Source: Klebsormidium nitens (taxonomy: Eukaryota; Streptophyta; Klebsormidiophyceae; Klebsormidiales; Klebsormidiaceae). From it: DNA of 64,000 nucleotides. The notes beneath the pieces are model-generated. The model did no database searches. It saw only the letters and a program-made list of their open reading frames with translations, and was not told where the DNA came from. Both the position numbers and the translations under genes were made by a program. This document shows positions 54,142 through 64,000 of the stretch, piece after piece (the first letter of the stretch is position 1; every line of letters starts with the position of its first letter). The stretch is from the NCBI GenBank assembly GCA_000708835.1, contig DF237279.1, forward strand, positions 34,609-98,608, in the 5' to 3' direction.

Positions 54142-55618
54142 CATCACAAGGATTCAATGTGGGACAAGGATAAAGATAAGCATGCTTGCGGCTCCTCGCT
54201 TGGGAATAGACATCGTCCAGGTTCTGTAAGTTATTCTTGTTTGCTGCTTCGTCAAAGCTAGGCGCGCTCGTCAAAGTTTTGTGGCGGGTCCGTGGTCTTA
54301 TAGACTGGCGACGTGCCCACTTGCTTGCTGTTGCTAGGTAGCTCGATCAAACTGCACGCAGCACGCTTAACATAGATCGACGGATGCATATAAAGACGAT
54401 CTCGAGCCCGGTCGTTCAGACGGTGTCATGAATGATTTGCTGACGGCCCGGCCAGCCGGCATGTGACGAGTAGAGGCTTGCCTAAGGTACGTTGACGCAT
54501 CACCGATTGAATCTCGAACTTGAAGCAACAAACCTCTCAATTATCTGTGGACTCAGCCACGTAGTGTGAATTGATATGATGCAGGCAGTGTGTTGTGCTC
54601 TCAGTACGTGCAAATGTGATTGTATCTGATATTGCAGATGATCAGTGATATACGGGTACCGCGTGATCATTGTTAAGTTTTTCGGATTACGAATTGTCGT
54701 TGCACCTGTGCATTCCGTCGAATATATGCCAGATCCAATGACTCAAAACCTTATAGAACTTGATCGAGAATATAACGTACGCTATACTTGTCATAAGTAT
54801 ACGGACAGATGATGCATGAAAGACTGCATTGAGGCTTGGCTTGCACCATGGGCATGCCCATAAAGTACGACGGTCGAATTATTAGTATCGCGCGCGGTCT
54901 CAGTGCCTGGTCGCCCGCATGCCAGGATGGTCAGTACGATTGCCAACCGGCGGTCAGCTGAATACTGTATACGCGTCATGCACATGTGCATGCCAGTACG
55001 TGTCGGACTGGCTCGATCCATACCCGCATGACCTGCCGCAGTGCGCGCCGCACGTGCAGCTATATCTCATGGTCACGTGTCTTGAAACTTCTTGAACAGA
55101 TTGGTGTTGCACGTAAGGTCACTTGATTCAATTGGTGCGTGCTTAATGATACGTTGAGCACACGACTGTCGGTCTTGCGGCCGGACCGGCCCGCGCCGCT
55201 GGGGCCGAAGCACCATCCGCACCAACACTGGAATACCAAAGAACTCATAACATATGATCATATATGCCCTCATAATTAAGTTGACGAATTGCCGCCAGGT
55301 CGGACGGTCGCGACAGCGCCGTGGAGCACCACAATTAAGTAGCTGCCCGGCCATGACGAATGTCCATATCGTCGACGTATCATAACTGGGTCGCTGCGTC
55401 ACATGAGGACTCAGCTGGTCGAGCGGGAGCTGCCCATCCAATGTCGATAAGCTCGTGGTAATTTTGCGCTGCGGTGAGCAATTTCCGGTGAAAATGTGCA
55501 GGCGGCTGTTGGATCTTTGTCAAACGTCAGTTTGGATGTTCCCAATGTATGACCAACTTCGAATCGAGTTGGTAACGAATGAATAGCTGCGAGCGGGAAC
55601 TCTGCAAAAATGTAGACT
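54142..55618. other. Intergenic region, no gene identified
   Basis: Convergent 3' ends. Only short open frames. The minus-strand frame 55644-55411 could be a further exon of the next gene, because a donor-like CAG|GTAGAG overlaps that gene's stop, but nothing in it is recognisable. Confidence 0.4.
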
Positions 55619-57146
55619 CTACCTGAAGTCTGAGCTAGCCCCACTGTCCGACCGGCTCAATTGCGACCGAAGTCCGGCCGCTTCGTGCAACGGAGTGTTT
55701 GGCAACGTCACGTATGGCATCTGCGGGGGTCTTGTCGCCGCTTCCGTTTGCGGCGCTCCTCCGAATCCGTCCAGAATTCCGTCCACTTCCGGAATCGCGC
55801 CTCCTCCATATCTTTCAAAGCCTAGCATTCTGTTATCCAGGTGTCCCTGGATTTTCGCTAGCACCTCCTCATAATCGTGGCTTTCTAAGCCGTCTGGTTC
55901 CTGAACACTAGCGGGGTCTTGGGGCCCGCCATACATAAGGCTCTCCCAAACGGTGTCATCCTCCAACGGTGAATACAGAGCCCCGTGCTGCAACTCGGGA
56001 TTGGAGCTGGGAACTATTCCGGTTTCCTCGGCCGCTTCGATGTGCTCCTCTTCGCGAGTTCCGCTAGGGGTTCCGCCAACAGCCGCATCCTTCACATCGC
56101 CCCCATGCTCCGAATCGCTTTCCGTTTTCCGGTCTCCGTTCCACAGCGGAGCATCCCCTTCCGACGACGTCCGTAAATGCGTCGCTCTAGCGCCCCCCGA
56201 TCGACTCAAAGCGAGACTCCCGCTCGCAGACAAACTGTCCGCAAACTCTTTGGGGGGGCGCGCTTCGGCCCCAGAGACACTCGGAAAGCCCCCCCAGATC
56301 GCGAGGCTGTCCACGTGGGCCCTTTCCGTCGGAGACTCCTCCCGTTCCGCTGCGAAAAAGTCGTTCCGCTGCCCCGGAATGGTAAGCTTCCAGCTGCCCT
56401 CGTTCCTGTTCCGCCCCAACTTAGAACCGCTTCCGTTTGACGTCTCCGCACTTCTCGACCCCCGGGATTCTCTAGAGGTGCCCGGGACGTCGTGATAGTC
56501 TGGGGCGATGCTAACCGGATCCCAACGACCGCTGCTCGTCGCTAACGAGCCGTGCCCGGGGAAAGCGGCCGGCGGATTTGCCGGCAGCAGCGAGTCGACC
56601 TGCTTCGCTAGCCCGTCCACCTGCGAAGTGCCACGTGGCGTGATTTGACCAGTGAACTTGCAGTAAATATTTCTTGTTTACTTCAGCCCTTTGCAGCGTA
56701 GCCGGTGATGGATAAATGGAAGATTCACGAGACGGTCCAGCCGTCACACACAGGAAGCTTAAAACGATTCGAAGGAGCTCCCAGCAACCCATGAAAAGTC
56801 CGTATCGAGGCCGGACAATCAGATATCTGCCAGAGACGTAGAAGTCTCGCGCTTTTCTGCAATTGGCCGGTTCAGTATACGCTCTCTGCTTCGTGAAGAG
56901 CAACGGGCTTTCGTGATTGACACCCCTCTCAATCTTCCTTGCGTGAAGGAAACGGTCGCAGTTGCAACTGGGGCAGCCTTACGGATTTCCAGATTATTCA
57001 CAACGTTGTCCTGTGAGTTGTTCGGTTTTTCGCGGGCGTACCTTCCGCTCGAGCGCGCTCTGCCGGGCCTCCCGCTCCTCCGCGATGCGCGCCATCTCTG
57101 CACTGAACGTCTGCCAAGCGCGCCACGCGGCGGACTCGAGCGACAT
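55619..57146 (-). CDS. Low-complexity protein of unknown function with N-terminal coiled coil (368 aa)
   Basis: Two exons on the minus strand: 57146-57042 and 56620-55619, GT-AG, phase 0. The N-terminus MSLESAAWRAWQTFSAEMAR then IAEEREARQSALERK continues into VDGLAKQVDSLLP, a likely helical coiled coil. The rest is Ser/Gly/Glu/Pro-rich and probably disordered (SLATSSGRWDPVSIAPDY, PSVSGAEARPPKEFADSLSA), with a more ordered C-terminal part (YSPLEDDTVWESLMYGGPQD, YEEVLAKIQGHLDNRMLGFE). The coding DNA is dense in the pentamer CGGAA, as in the giant gene at 17-35 kb, and the two proteins look alike in style though I find no clear sequence match. The stop lies inside CAG|GTAGAG, so an alternative spliced C-terminus is possible. 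Function unknown. Confidence 0.6.
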
Positions 57147-57157
57147 TCTGCGGCCAG

Positions 57158-57339
57158 TGACGCAATCACAACGTCAGCTTTATATACGTCACAGCGTCAG
57201 CCTTACATTTGTCAGAGCGTCAGACTTACAGACACGTCAAAGCGTTCGCCTTGATCACGCCTTTGCGTCGGTTGTATGTTCGTCAGAGCGTCAGCCAATT
57301 GTCACACACCGTGTAAGCCTTACTTGTACCACAGCGTCA
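57158..57339 (-). promoter_or_regulatory. TGACG-rich repeat cluster upstream of the 368-aa gene
   Basis: One TGACG (57158) and eight CGTCA (57172, 57187, 57195, 57218, 57235, 57281, 57289, 57335) fall in 182 bases directly upstream of the minus-strand ATG, often as cagagcgtcag or cacagcgtcag. TGACG is the half-site of as-1-type elements bound by TGA bZIP factors. It may equally be a simple minisatellite. Confidence 0.5.
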
Positions 57340-58880
57340 GGTCATCGTTAATGCTAGCGAGGTTTTGTGCTCTCCAGTCCTGCAGCCTATTAACGATTAT
57401 GCGAAAAGGGGACATTTGCATGCGCTAAGCAGTTTTACCCAAACTGAACGTCTGCCACGCGCGCGCGCGGCGACTCAAGCGACCTCCCGAGGGCAGCCCA
57501 GTATATCGTTTAGTTTCCAACGCAGCGATGCCGTTTTTGAATGACAAATTTCGATGACCCACATTCTGATCAGACCAAGGAGGTAGTACTGGAAGTGTGC
57601 AGAAAATTCACGTGCTTCCTCAGCAACCCTTGTTTCGTACCGGGAACCTTTGCAGTAGATGTTTCGTTTCTGACGGCATCCTTCAAAGGGCACCCATTCC
57701 CGATTCAAAACGTGGTACAATAATCCTCGAGTCAAACATTACAGCCAACAGGACGATATTAGCTTTCTGCTTTTTGGCCCCCTTCTCCGATATAATCCTC
57801 TCAAAAGGCTTGTGCAGTGATTGTGCGCCAGCGAACGGTCACACAAGCGCAGAAGTCAGTCGCTGTTTCAAAAAGCTCACGGAGAGAACAACCCATGTCG
57901 ATACTTCCAAGGACCGACAGCCAAGGCGGAGTTTGCGGCGCGATTGCGCAGATGAGCTCATGTAGTAGCTTAAAAGTCTTTGTGGTCAATAATGACGAAT
58001 TGCTTTCAGTCAAAACAAGTCTCCGAAAGGGACTGCTTATGTCGTCTGAGCAACTGTCACCATCGACCTTGCATTTAAAGAAGTCGACTGACGGACTGAC
58101 TGAAAAGTGTGGACTCACTTAGAGTACCTCGGACCAATGTCTGGAAGGACAAATCCAACTGCGGGCAGGAAGCTTTAGACGGCGACCTCAGATCGTGACG
58201 TACGCAAAAGCGGACAAGGAAAAAGACTAGTCCGATAATACTGTCTGGGGACCGTGTCAAGCCAAATGCTGAGCGGGAATTTCGTGTCAAGCAGACAGGT
58301 GGCCGATCGTTGAGAAGACATACTATTGTGAGGGGTGATCAGTATTTTCGTATGCGCCCCGTTTGGGGCTTTCGCGTGTTTGCAAAGCACCCCGTGTTGG
58401 CTGAAGTATAAGAAAGAAAAAGGAATACAGACCTTGATGCTCAAGGCTTAGTCCCTCAGCATACGTTCCAAAATCCGGGAATTCCTTTTTTGCCAACCTG
58501 CTGAATGCTCAACCGGACACACAATATTTCTGCGCCTCACTTTTCTCTAGATATCATTCTCCAAAGCTCCGTCTTAGAACCTCATTATTTGCCGGTCAAG
58601 ACCGTGGGTCTAAGGCCGCGCAATCAAGGATAAAAGAAGAGAATGGAAGGAGCGAGAGAGAACTTAGGAAACCTAGCTCTTTACCCTTCAAAAACCTCCC
58701 CTGCCCGTCTGCTCTCCGAAACCCGCCCTGATTGCAGCAATGTCTTCAATCTGTGTCTTTCATAAGGCCGTGCCAGTGGAGCAAAAAATAGACTTTGTGC
58801 GCTAGTCGGAAAGCTGGAGTATCCTAGGTTGGAGAAAGAGAATGGAAGGAGTGAAAGCGAACTGACGTTTAAAGTCGCTC
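57340..58880. other. Intergenic region with a duplicated exon fragment, otherwise no gene
   Basis: 57441-57484 (ctgaacgtctgccacgcg then cggcgactcaagcgac) is a degenerate copy of 57104-57143, part of exon 1 of the 368-aa gene. The rest contains short open frames only; the right end carries half of a 100-bp direct repeat. Confidence 0.45.
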
Positions 58881-58928
58881 TTACCCTTCGAAAACCTCCC
58901 CCGCCCGTCTGCCCCCCGCACTCCGCCC
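58632..58928. repeat. Two-copy direct repeat of about 100 bp (58632-58735 and 58831-58928)
   Basis: Both copies have 'gagaatggaagga', 'ctcttacccttc(a/g)aaaacctccc' and '(c/t)gcccgtctgc', spaced about 198 bases. On the minus strand each encodes RRAGEVFEG followed by a stop, so the end of the tentative small gene is duplicated. Confidence 0.6.
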
Positions 58929-59775
58929 GGGGGACCGTCTCGGCGACAACCGCTCCTGCCACTCCTGGGCGCCACTTGTCCCCGCCGTTTCGTTGCCACG
59001 TGGCCTCGTCTCATTTGCCCCCATTCGTCCATCGTCTGGCTCTCCTACGGACGATTTGCGTAGCCGGCTTTTGGCGGGGCTGCGCGCCGGTCTCTGTCCC
59101 TGAAGCTGTCGCTCGAGGCTCGCCAGCTGTCGACTCGGCACACGCCAGATTTAGTGGCAAAGGGGACTGTGCTTGTTTGTGGTACACGTTTGGAGGAGAA
59201 GGAAGACAGTGGCGAACAGCATAGACCGCATAGACACTTCTTAGAAGAGCTGATAAGCGACCCCTGACCTTCTTCTAGAATGCCCCACACCCCGTTGATC
59301 AAAGTCCCAGATATTCCGGAACACTCTTATCAAGCCAGCTTTTAAAAGATCTCTTTAGTTTCGATTTGTGGAAGTCAACCTTCACCTAAAACTCGGAGAA
59401 TCAGAGCCTTGTCAAAACTCAGACAACAGCTCCGAGTGGTTTGGAGGCGCTTGCCCCTGGAGACTTCTTTGCTACACAGGGTTTGCGCCTTGTTCGAGGC
59501 AAGAAAACGTCAACTAAGAAGACATCCCAAAAGATCGTTGAGGATCACTAGTCGACATTTCGCGATTGAAAAGTGTCAACAACTTTCCTTGACCAAATAA
59601 AGAATGTTTTGAAGCATACCCTGGCTTCCAAAGATGCCACGCTGCGTTGCGCCGCTTTCCTCGCCCCCCGCTCCGCACTCAAGCTGCCCCTGAGCCACTG
59701 TACAAGATGCCGCCCCTCGCCGCCCTCAGAGTCCGTGAAGCTGCCCAGCTGCGGCGGGGGGGTCTCTTCCGCCAT
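58881..59775 (-). CDS. Tentative small charged protein (124 aa), two exons
   Basis: Exon 59775-59620 (MAEETPPPQLGSFTDSEGGE … LSAERGARKAAQRSVASLEA, donor AGG|GTATGC) and exon 59099-58881 (GQRPARSPAKSRLRKSS … RRAGEVFEG stop, acceptor cgacagcttcag) join in phase 0. The first exon ends in an amphipathic helix; the second is basic and low in complexity. No family recognised. It is weaker than the other models: short, low complexity, and the same frame ending occurs again in the repeat copy downstream. Confidence 0.3.
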
Positions 59776-61244
59776 CTAGAGGGAGGGGGGGGGGGGGACT
59801 CATGACCAATTTCGGGAAATTTTGGTCACATCTAGTAGCTGGGACATCAAGGATCCATGAAGGGGTTCGGAAAATGGCGTTAGGGACGAAGGAAAGATGG
59901 GTGAGACCGGACGACAGATTATTTTACTATTCATTGTGGGTTTGTATGAGCATTGAAGAATCTTTGTAAAGAGTACAGAGGAGATGGAAAGTCCAGCTCA
60001 TGCTTTTGAAACTCCGCTAAGTCGCCCTGGCCAAGATCTGATTGAGCATCTCGGAGATTTTGGGCCTAAAGCGAGTCTTACTTAGCGGGGAATTGAGTGC
60101 ACCGTCAGGACAGGACGTAAAGTGTGCTCTCGCAAGAGGAGGGTAAGAATGAACCCCCCTATTCCGGATGACCATGGGTTTATGCAACGGGTCAAAAGAA
60201 AACCTGCAGTTTGTCATCAAAAGAATGTCACGTGTGGGGGCAAAGGGGAAGAAATGGTGAGGAGGCGCCTCCATAACAGCTGGCCGATCTGCCACAGCCG
60301 ATGGTCAAACTTCACGGACTAATCCCAGCAGCTGATGCTCAACGGGGCAAAAGATAACAAGTGCCCCTCCGAGAGGTTTGACGAGACCCTAATGTGGCGC
60401 CGACTTCTTGCGCAAGCGCTACGCTCATATGAGTATGGCAAGAATGTTCTTATTGACTGGAGATTCTTGCTGGTAGACCATTGTGAAACAATTGAAAACC
60501 ATACTTTCAACTTGTGCTCAAATGCATAGCCAGAATCTATGGTGAGTGCTTTCATCAGAGACCGATACGAGAAATTTACTCGGGTTCTAATCACCAAATG
60601 GACAGTATTTTCAGAGGAATCTCCAGCCGAACAAAAGCGTCAACAACTATGAGAACTGGCGAGTCCACATTGCAGCAAGACGACCATGACACAAGAAACG
60701 TGGCTGAAAGAAACTACATCGCAACCTCACCACGTGGCGAAAAGCCCAAACCGTCGAAGCTTTCACCGCCCGTATTGTCCAAAATGTTCAATGCTATCGG
60801 CGCGCACTGCCGCCCCTTAAGGACAATAACTGAACAATACAATCAAGCACCCAAGATGCACTTCGGCAATTAAAACCATACACATTCTCTCCAAAGCTCT
60901 TTTCAGTTGCAAACTGTTGTTGAAAGAACTACAGGTGACATGGCCCCGGATCAGGTTCAGAGCCCCGATGTAGTGCAGGGTCCCAAATGTTTCCAGCAGT
61001 TTACAAGTGCAATGCTGCCCCGATTAGAATTCAAAAGTTAGTCACTAGAAGCCCCCAAGATATCGAATACTGGTCCTGATTCCTGGCGAAAAGCTCCTAG
61101 CAATTTATGTACAAAAGGGCTCTCAGCAATCGTTTCACCTTGCCGCTTTTTGCAAGAACCATAATTGAGCAAGTAGGAGCTCTGCTATCCTAGTGCTTCC
61201 TTCATGAGACTTTGAAACTTCAAGTGAAATCGAGATACCTACCC
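59776..61244. other. Intergenic region, no gene identified
   Basis: Begins with a poly-G run (about 59786-59799). Otherwise short open frames with no recognisable product, up to the retrotransposon end. Confidence 0.45.
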
Positions 61245-61366
61245 GAATATATGCGAACGACTTGGGGGTAATAGGCAGAGTCCGCCTTTGAATTATTCAG
61301 TGACGGGGGGTGATGGTACAAGGTCACCGCGCCCCCCGGAAAGTTCACAAAGGACTAGCCTACCCT
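61245..61366 (-). repeat. Retrotransposon split direct repeat, distal copy (B2)
   Basis: 122 bp beginning gaatatatgcgaacgacttg and ending ctagcctaccct. It is almost identical to 61573-61694, with the visible differences near the left edge and at one base in the middle (gaattattc / gaagtattc). Confidence 0.85.
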
Positions 61367-61572
61367 AAATATTGTCTCTGTTCAGGTAGAGGGCGGGTGG
61401 GCAAAGCGAACGTCTGCAAAGTTTGCGAGTTGAAATGATGCTAGTCGCGACTCGCTGCAAGGTATTTATACTCTATTATTCTAGACTGCAGCTAGTCTAA
61501 ATATTATCGAAAAAGTCTTATCGAATTATTCAATACTGTTATCGCACAATCTCTTATTCGATAATAGCCTAT
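61367..61572 (-). other. Spacer between the two direct repeats, candidate A2 segment
   Basis: 206 bp, AT-richer than the flanking repeats. In an Ngaro-type element it should repeat the element's 5' terminus (A1), which lies outside the window. Confidence 0.5.
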
Positions 61573-61694
61573 GAATATTTGCAAACGACTTGGGGGTAAT
61601 AGGCAGAGTCCGCCTTTGAAGTATTCAGTGACGGGGGGTGATGGTACAAGGTCACCGCGCCCCCCGGAAAGTTCACAAAGGACTAGCCTACCCT
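61573..61694 (-). repeat. Retrotransposon split direct repeat, proximal copy (B1)
   Basis: 122 bp beginning gaatatttgcaaacgacttg, sited 84 bp after the recombinase stop. Partner of 61245-61366. Confidence 0.85.
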
Positions 61695-61778
61695 CCAAGG
61701 ACCCGAGCGGTCTTACAGCTAGCGTTATCCACCGGTCTCTAATCTTGGTCTTCGAGAATGGTACTTGAGCCTTGGTCT

Positions 61779-62801
61779 TCACGCCGGGGGATGACGCTGG
61801 GGGAAAGGGCGATCGGGGGACCGCCAAGTCGACAGCAGAATAAAAGAGGCCATAAGCGAGGCGACCCGCGCCCGCGCAGGGTCGTCGAACTCCAGGTAGA
61901 GCAGATAAGCAGAGGATTTCCAATCCCCCTGTTCCTTGATTTGCGCCGGGGACGCGCCACACTGAAAAGCAAAGGTTGCGCCACCTCGGCGAAAGGAATG
62001 CCCGGCATACCGGGCAGAATCAAAGCCAATTTGCGACAATTCAGATTTAAATCGGCCCACGAAAGATTTGTGGGTTAAGGTTGTCAGGCGACCAAGTTGG
62101 TCGGGAAAAGAAAATGCAAAATCCTCGGGGCCACTTGCCACGGCCGAAAATAGGCGGCTTAAGGCATTAACCGGGCACAAAATAGAACCGGGAATAGCCG
62201 GCAGGGGAACTCGAAGGGTCCGTTGACCAAATTGGATTGTTTTCGTGCGGCGAAGGTTTACCCAAACCAGGGACATATCCTGGGCAAATTCAAAATCCCC
62301 TCGGCGAACCGGAGACTGATCACTGACCGGGTTGGAGCCGTCGTGAACAGGGCACACATTGGCCTTACGGAAAAACCCAAAAAAGGCCACCAGCATTGCG
62401 GCGACGAAGGCCATAGCCTCAGGAGCAAATAAATCCAAGCGTCGAATGATCTTAGATAAAATGTCAGGTGTAACCGCCAGTTTGCGGTTAGGTTGTGTGT
62501 CGCCCTTAACCCGTTTTATTCCCCGCAGAGTGCGTTCCAGATTGAACATGGCGGGGAGCGGGTTCATAAACCCAGCTTCAAGATGCAAAATGCGAATTCC
62601 ATTCAGATAGGTTTTGATTGTACGATAAGAGCAGGTTTCTGCAAGCTTGGTGACATATAAGCAGACAGTTACCTCGTCCGGCTGCATAGGCCGTAAGTCA
62701 TACGTAGAGCAAAAGGTCAGATAATATCTCACATGGGCGCCATAGTTGCGTTGGGAGGATGTCCCCAACCAGTGGGTAATGTACTCAGCCATCTTGTCCA
62801 T
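61779..62801 (-). CDS. Tyrosine recombinase (integrase) of the DIRS/Ngaro-like retrotransposon
   Basis: Intact 340-aa frame from ATG 62801. The N-terminal core-binding region has SSQRNYGAHVRYYLTFC. The catalytic domain has the first Arg (FFGFFRKANV, Arg145), box II GHSFRRGGATFAF (His268, Arg271) and the nucleophile Tyr302 in SSAYLLYLEF, the arrangement of phage-integrase-type enzymes. It should insert the circular DNA copy by recombination without target-site duplication. The start follows the RT stop (62836) by 35 nt, in a separate frame; a GTG six bases upstream is in frame. Confidence 0.92.
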   Translation of the reverse strand: MDKMAEYITHWLGTSSQRNYGAHVRYYLTFCSTYDLRPMQPDEVTVCLYVTKLAETCSYRTIKTYLNGIRILHLEAGFMNPLPAMFNLERTLRGIKRVKGDTQPNRKLAVTPDILSKIIRRLDLFAPEAMAFVAAMLVAFFGFFRKANVCPVHDGSNPVSDQSPVRRGDFEFAQDMSLVWVNLRRTKTIQFGQRTLRVPLPAIPGSILCPVNALSRLFSAVASGPEDFAFSFPDQLGRLTTLTHKSFVGRFKSELSQIGFDSARYAGHSFRRGGATFAFQCGASPAQIKEQGDWKSSAYLLYLEFDDPARARVASLMASFILLSTWRSPDRPFPQRHPPA

Positions 62802-62835
62802 AAGCACCGGGAGGGGCGGATCTGGAGAAAAAGGC

Positions 62836-64000
62836 TCAGGATTTTAGTGCCAAATGACGCCCACTTTTCCAATCTGTAAGGAGAGATGAAAACCGGTAAA
62901 AATCACCTCGTGAGAGGGCGTCAGCCAATGAATTTTCTTTGGATGCGATATATGTGCTGGTTAACCGAAAATTGTGACGGGCAGAAAGCCAGAAGATGTG
63001 ACGGACATATTCCATCATGCGTGGGCCAGTTTCGCCCTTTGCCGTGCCCTTATTGATCACTGCGACGACTATAGTGTTGTCAATATGCAAACGAACATGT
63101 AATCCAGTTAAGGCCGCCGAGAATAATCGGCACAGTATAAGCACTGCAAATAACTCATGTACGTGGATAGGTTCTGTACGATCAGGGGCATCAGGAAATT
63201 GTGATGCGGCTTGAGAAAAAGACAGCGAGAAATATCCGCCTAATAGGAACGCCCCATAGCCGTAACTCGAAGACGCGTCAGTGGAAAAATCATCCAAAGA
63301 CAGAGGTTTGCTAGGAATCAGCTCAGTTTGGCCGTTAAATTGCGGCAAAAATTGATGCCACCACTCAAGATCGAGGCGCATTGCCGCCGAAATGCGGATA
63401 TGATGACGAGGCCGTTTAACGCTCCATTGAGCATCGATCAGGCGACGCAAAAATGTGCGGCCGCCATATACGACCTTGCAAACCCAATTCAGTTTGCCAT
63501 TTAGTTTATCCAACTCCTTACGAGTAATACTAGATCGCCCCAGCATTGCCGAAATAAGAGCGGAAATTGCCGCCAGCTTTTCGGGACTCAAACGAGCCTG
63601 CATGGCCACCGAATTTAACGTGATGCCAAGAAAATCGATGATCTGACAAGGGGCGATACACTTATGGGCTCGCATGTTAACCTTAAATCCCAGTTTCCTA
63701 AGTAAAATTCGGAGCGCCCAGAAAACGTACCAAGCCATAGCCTGGCTAGGGCAAATGATAATAAAGTCGTCGACATATACGACGAGAACGCGAAATCCAC
63801 GCCGAGCCATCATGCGAATAATGGCCCGGCCAACGCGATTAAAGACTTCGCACGCGTTCATCAGTCCGAATTGCAGATAACCGTCAAAATAGAGGTCCTC
63901 TAAAGAATCCGTCGGCCAACATAAGGCTGTTTTGTCCCAGTCATAAGGGTCTATCGGAATGTGACGATAAGCTGCCTCAATATCTACTTTAGCCATATAA
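62836..64000 (-). CDS. Reverse transcriptase-RNase H of the DIRS/Ngaro-like retrotransposon, partial
   Basis: The frame is open at the window end, so the start is missing. RT motifs: AKVDIEAAYRHIPI, then FGLMNACEVFNR, then catalytic VVYVDDFIIICPS (YVDD about 75 residues from the window edge) and IIDFLGITLNS. The RNase H part has FSTDASSSYGYGAF, HVHELFAVL, HIDNTIVVAVIN and ENSLADALSRG, which supply the acidic residues. It copies element RNA into DNA. No frameshift or stop interrupts it. Confidence 0.93.
   Translation of the reverse strand, partial: YMAKVDIEAAYRHIPIDPYDWDKTALCWPTDSLEDLYFDGYLQFGLMNACEVFNRVGRAIIRMMARRGFRVLVVYVDDFIIICPSQAMAWYVFWALRILLRKLGFKVNMRAHKCIAPCQIIDFLGITLNSVAMQARLSPEKLAAISALISAMLGRSSITRKELDKLNGKLNWVCKVVYGGRTFLRRLIDAQWSVKRPRHHIRISAAMRLDLEWWHQFLPQFNGQTELIPSKPLSLDDFSTDASSSYGYGAFLLGGYFSLSFSQAASQFPDAPDRTEPIHVHELFAVLILCRLFSAALTGLHVRLHIDNTIVVAVINKGTAKGETGPRMMEYVRHIFWLSARHNFRLTSTYIASKENSLADALSRGDFYRFSSLLTDWKSGRHLALKS

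Larger units (their letters stand above)
61245..64000 (-). mobile_element. DIRS/Ngaro-like tyrosine-recombinase retrotransposon, 3' part (cut by window end)
   Basis: In minus orientation: reverse transcriptase-RNase H frame, then a tyrosine recombinase frame, then two 122-bp direct repeats separated by 206 bp at the 3' end. This gene order (RT-RH then YR, no DDE integrase) and the split direct repeats are the hallmarks of DIRS-group elements, specifically the Ngaro/PAT layout A1-ORFs-B1-A2-B2. The 5' end and any gag frame lie beyond base 64000. Both visible frames are intact, so the copy is young. Confidence 0.88.

Noticed and set aside
55619-55720. TPLHEAA, an ankyrin-repeat-like heptad at the C-terminus of the 368-aa protein
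   Set aside because: Only one heptad is present, without the following helix pair or any second repeat.

Overview
The window is nuclear DNA of a eukaryote of the green lineage, most likely a streptophyte alga or an early-diverging land plant. The reasons are spliced genes with GT-AG and a few GC-AG introns, plastid and mitochondrial targeting peptides, plant-type THI4 and THIC, and plant-type TPP riboswitches in the 3' regions. I cannot fix the species. Gene models were built by hand from splice sites, reading-frame phase and family knowledge.

Layout. 1-4.6 kb: a tandem pair of related membrane-protein genes, each with one frameshift relative to the other. 5.2-10.1 kb (minus): a seven-exon mitochondrial 2-amino-3-ketobutyrate CoA ligase (glycine C-acetyltransferase), with decayed copies of one exon in its introns. 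11.1-12.8 kb (plus): a plastid-type CPYC glutaredoxin. 14.3-15.3 kb (minus): an unresolved acidic protein. 17.3-35.3 kb (plus): one nine-exon gene for a predicted 4,346-residue protein of low complexity, built largely from minisatellite-like arrays; all eight splice phases agree. 36.7-46.0 kb: thiamine biosynthesis. THI4 (minus) and THIC (plus) lie head to head across an 850-bp shared promoter, and each has a TPP aptamer in its 3' region. 47.1-50.7 kb (minus): a secreted SnoaL/NTF2-like protein. 51.5-54.1 kb (plus): an aldo/keto reductase lacking two catalytic-tetrad residues. 55.6-57.1 kb (minus): a second low-complexity protein, with a TGACG-rich repeat upstream. 58.9-59.8 kb (minus): a tentative small gene. 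61.2-64 kb (minus): the 3' part of a DIRS/Ngaro-like tyrosine-recombinase retrotransposon with split direct repeats.

The most notable system is the THI4-THIC pair. THI4 makes the thiazole half of thiamine and THIC the pyrimidine half. They share one intergenic promoter, and both carry a 108-nt TPP aptamer that differs at only five positions, including a compensatory pair in a stem. This looks like a two-gene thiamine regulon with twin end-product-sensing 3' elements, in contrast to the well-studied land plants, where as far as I know the riboswitch sits on THIC only.
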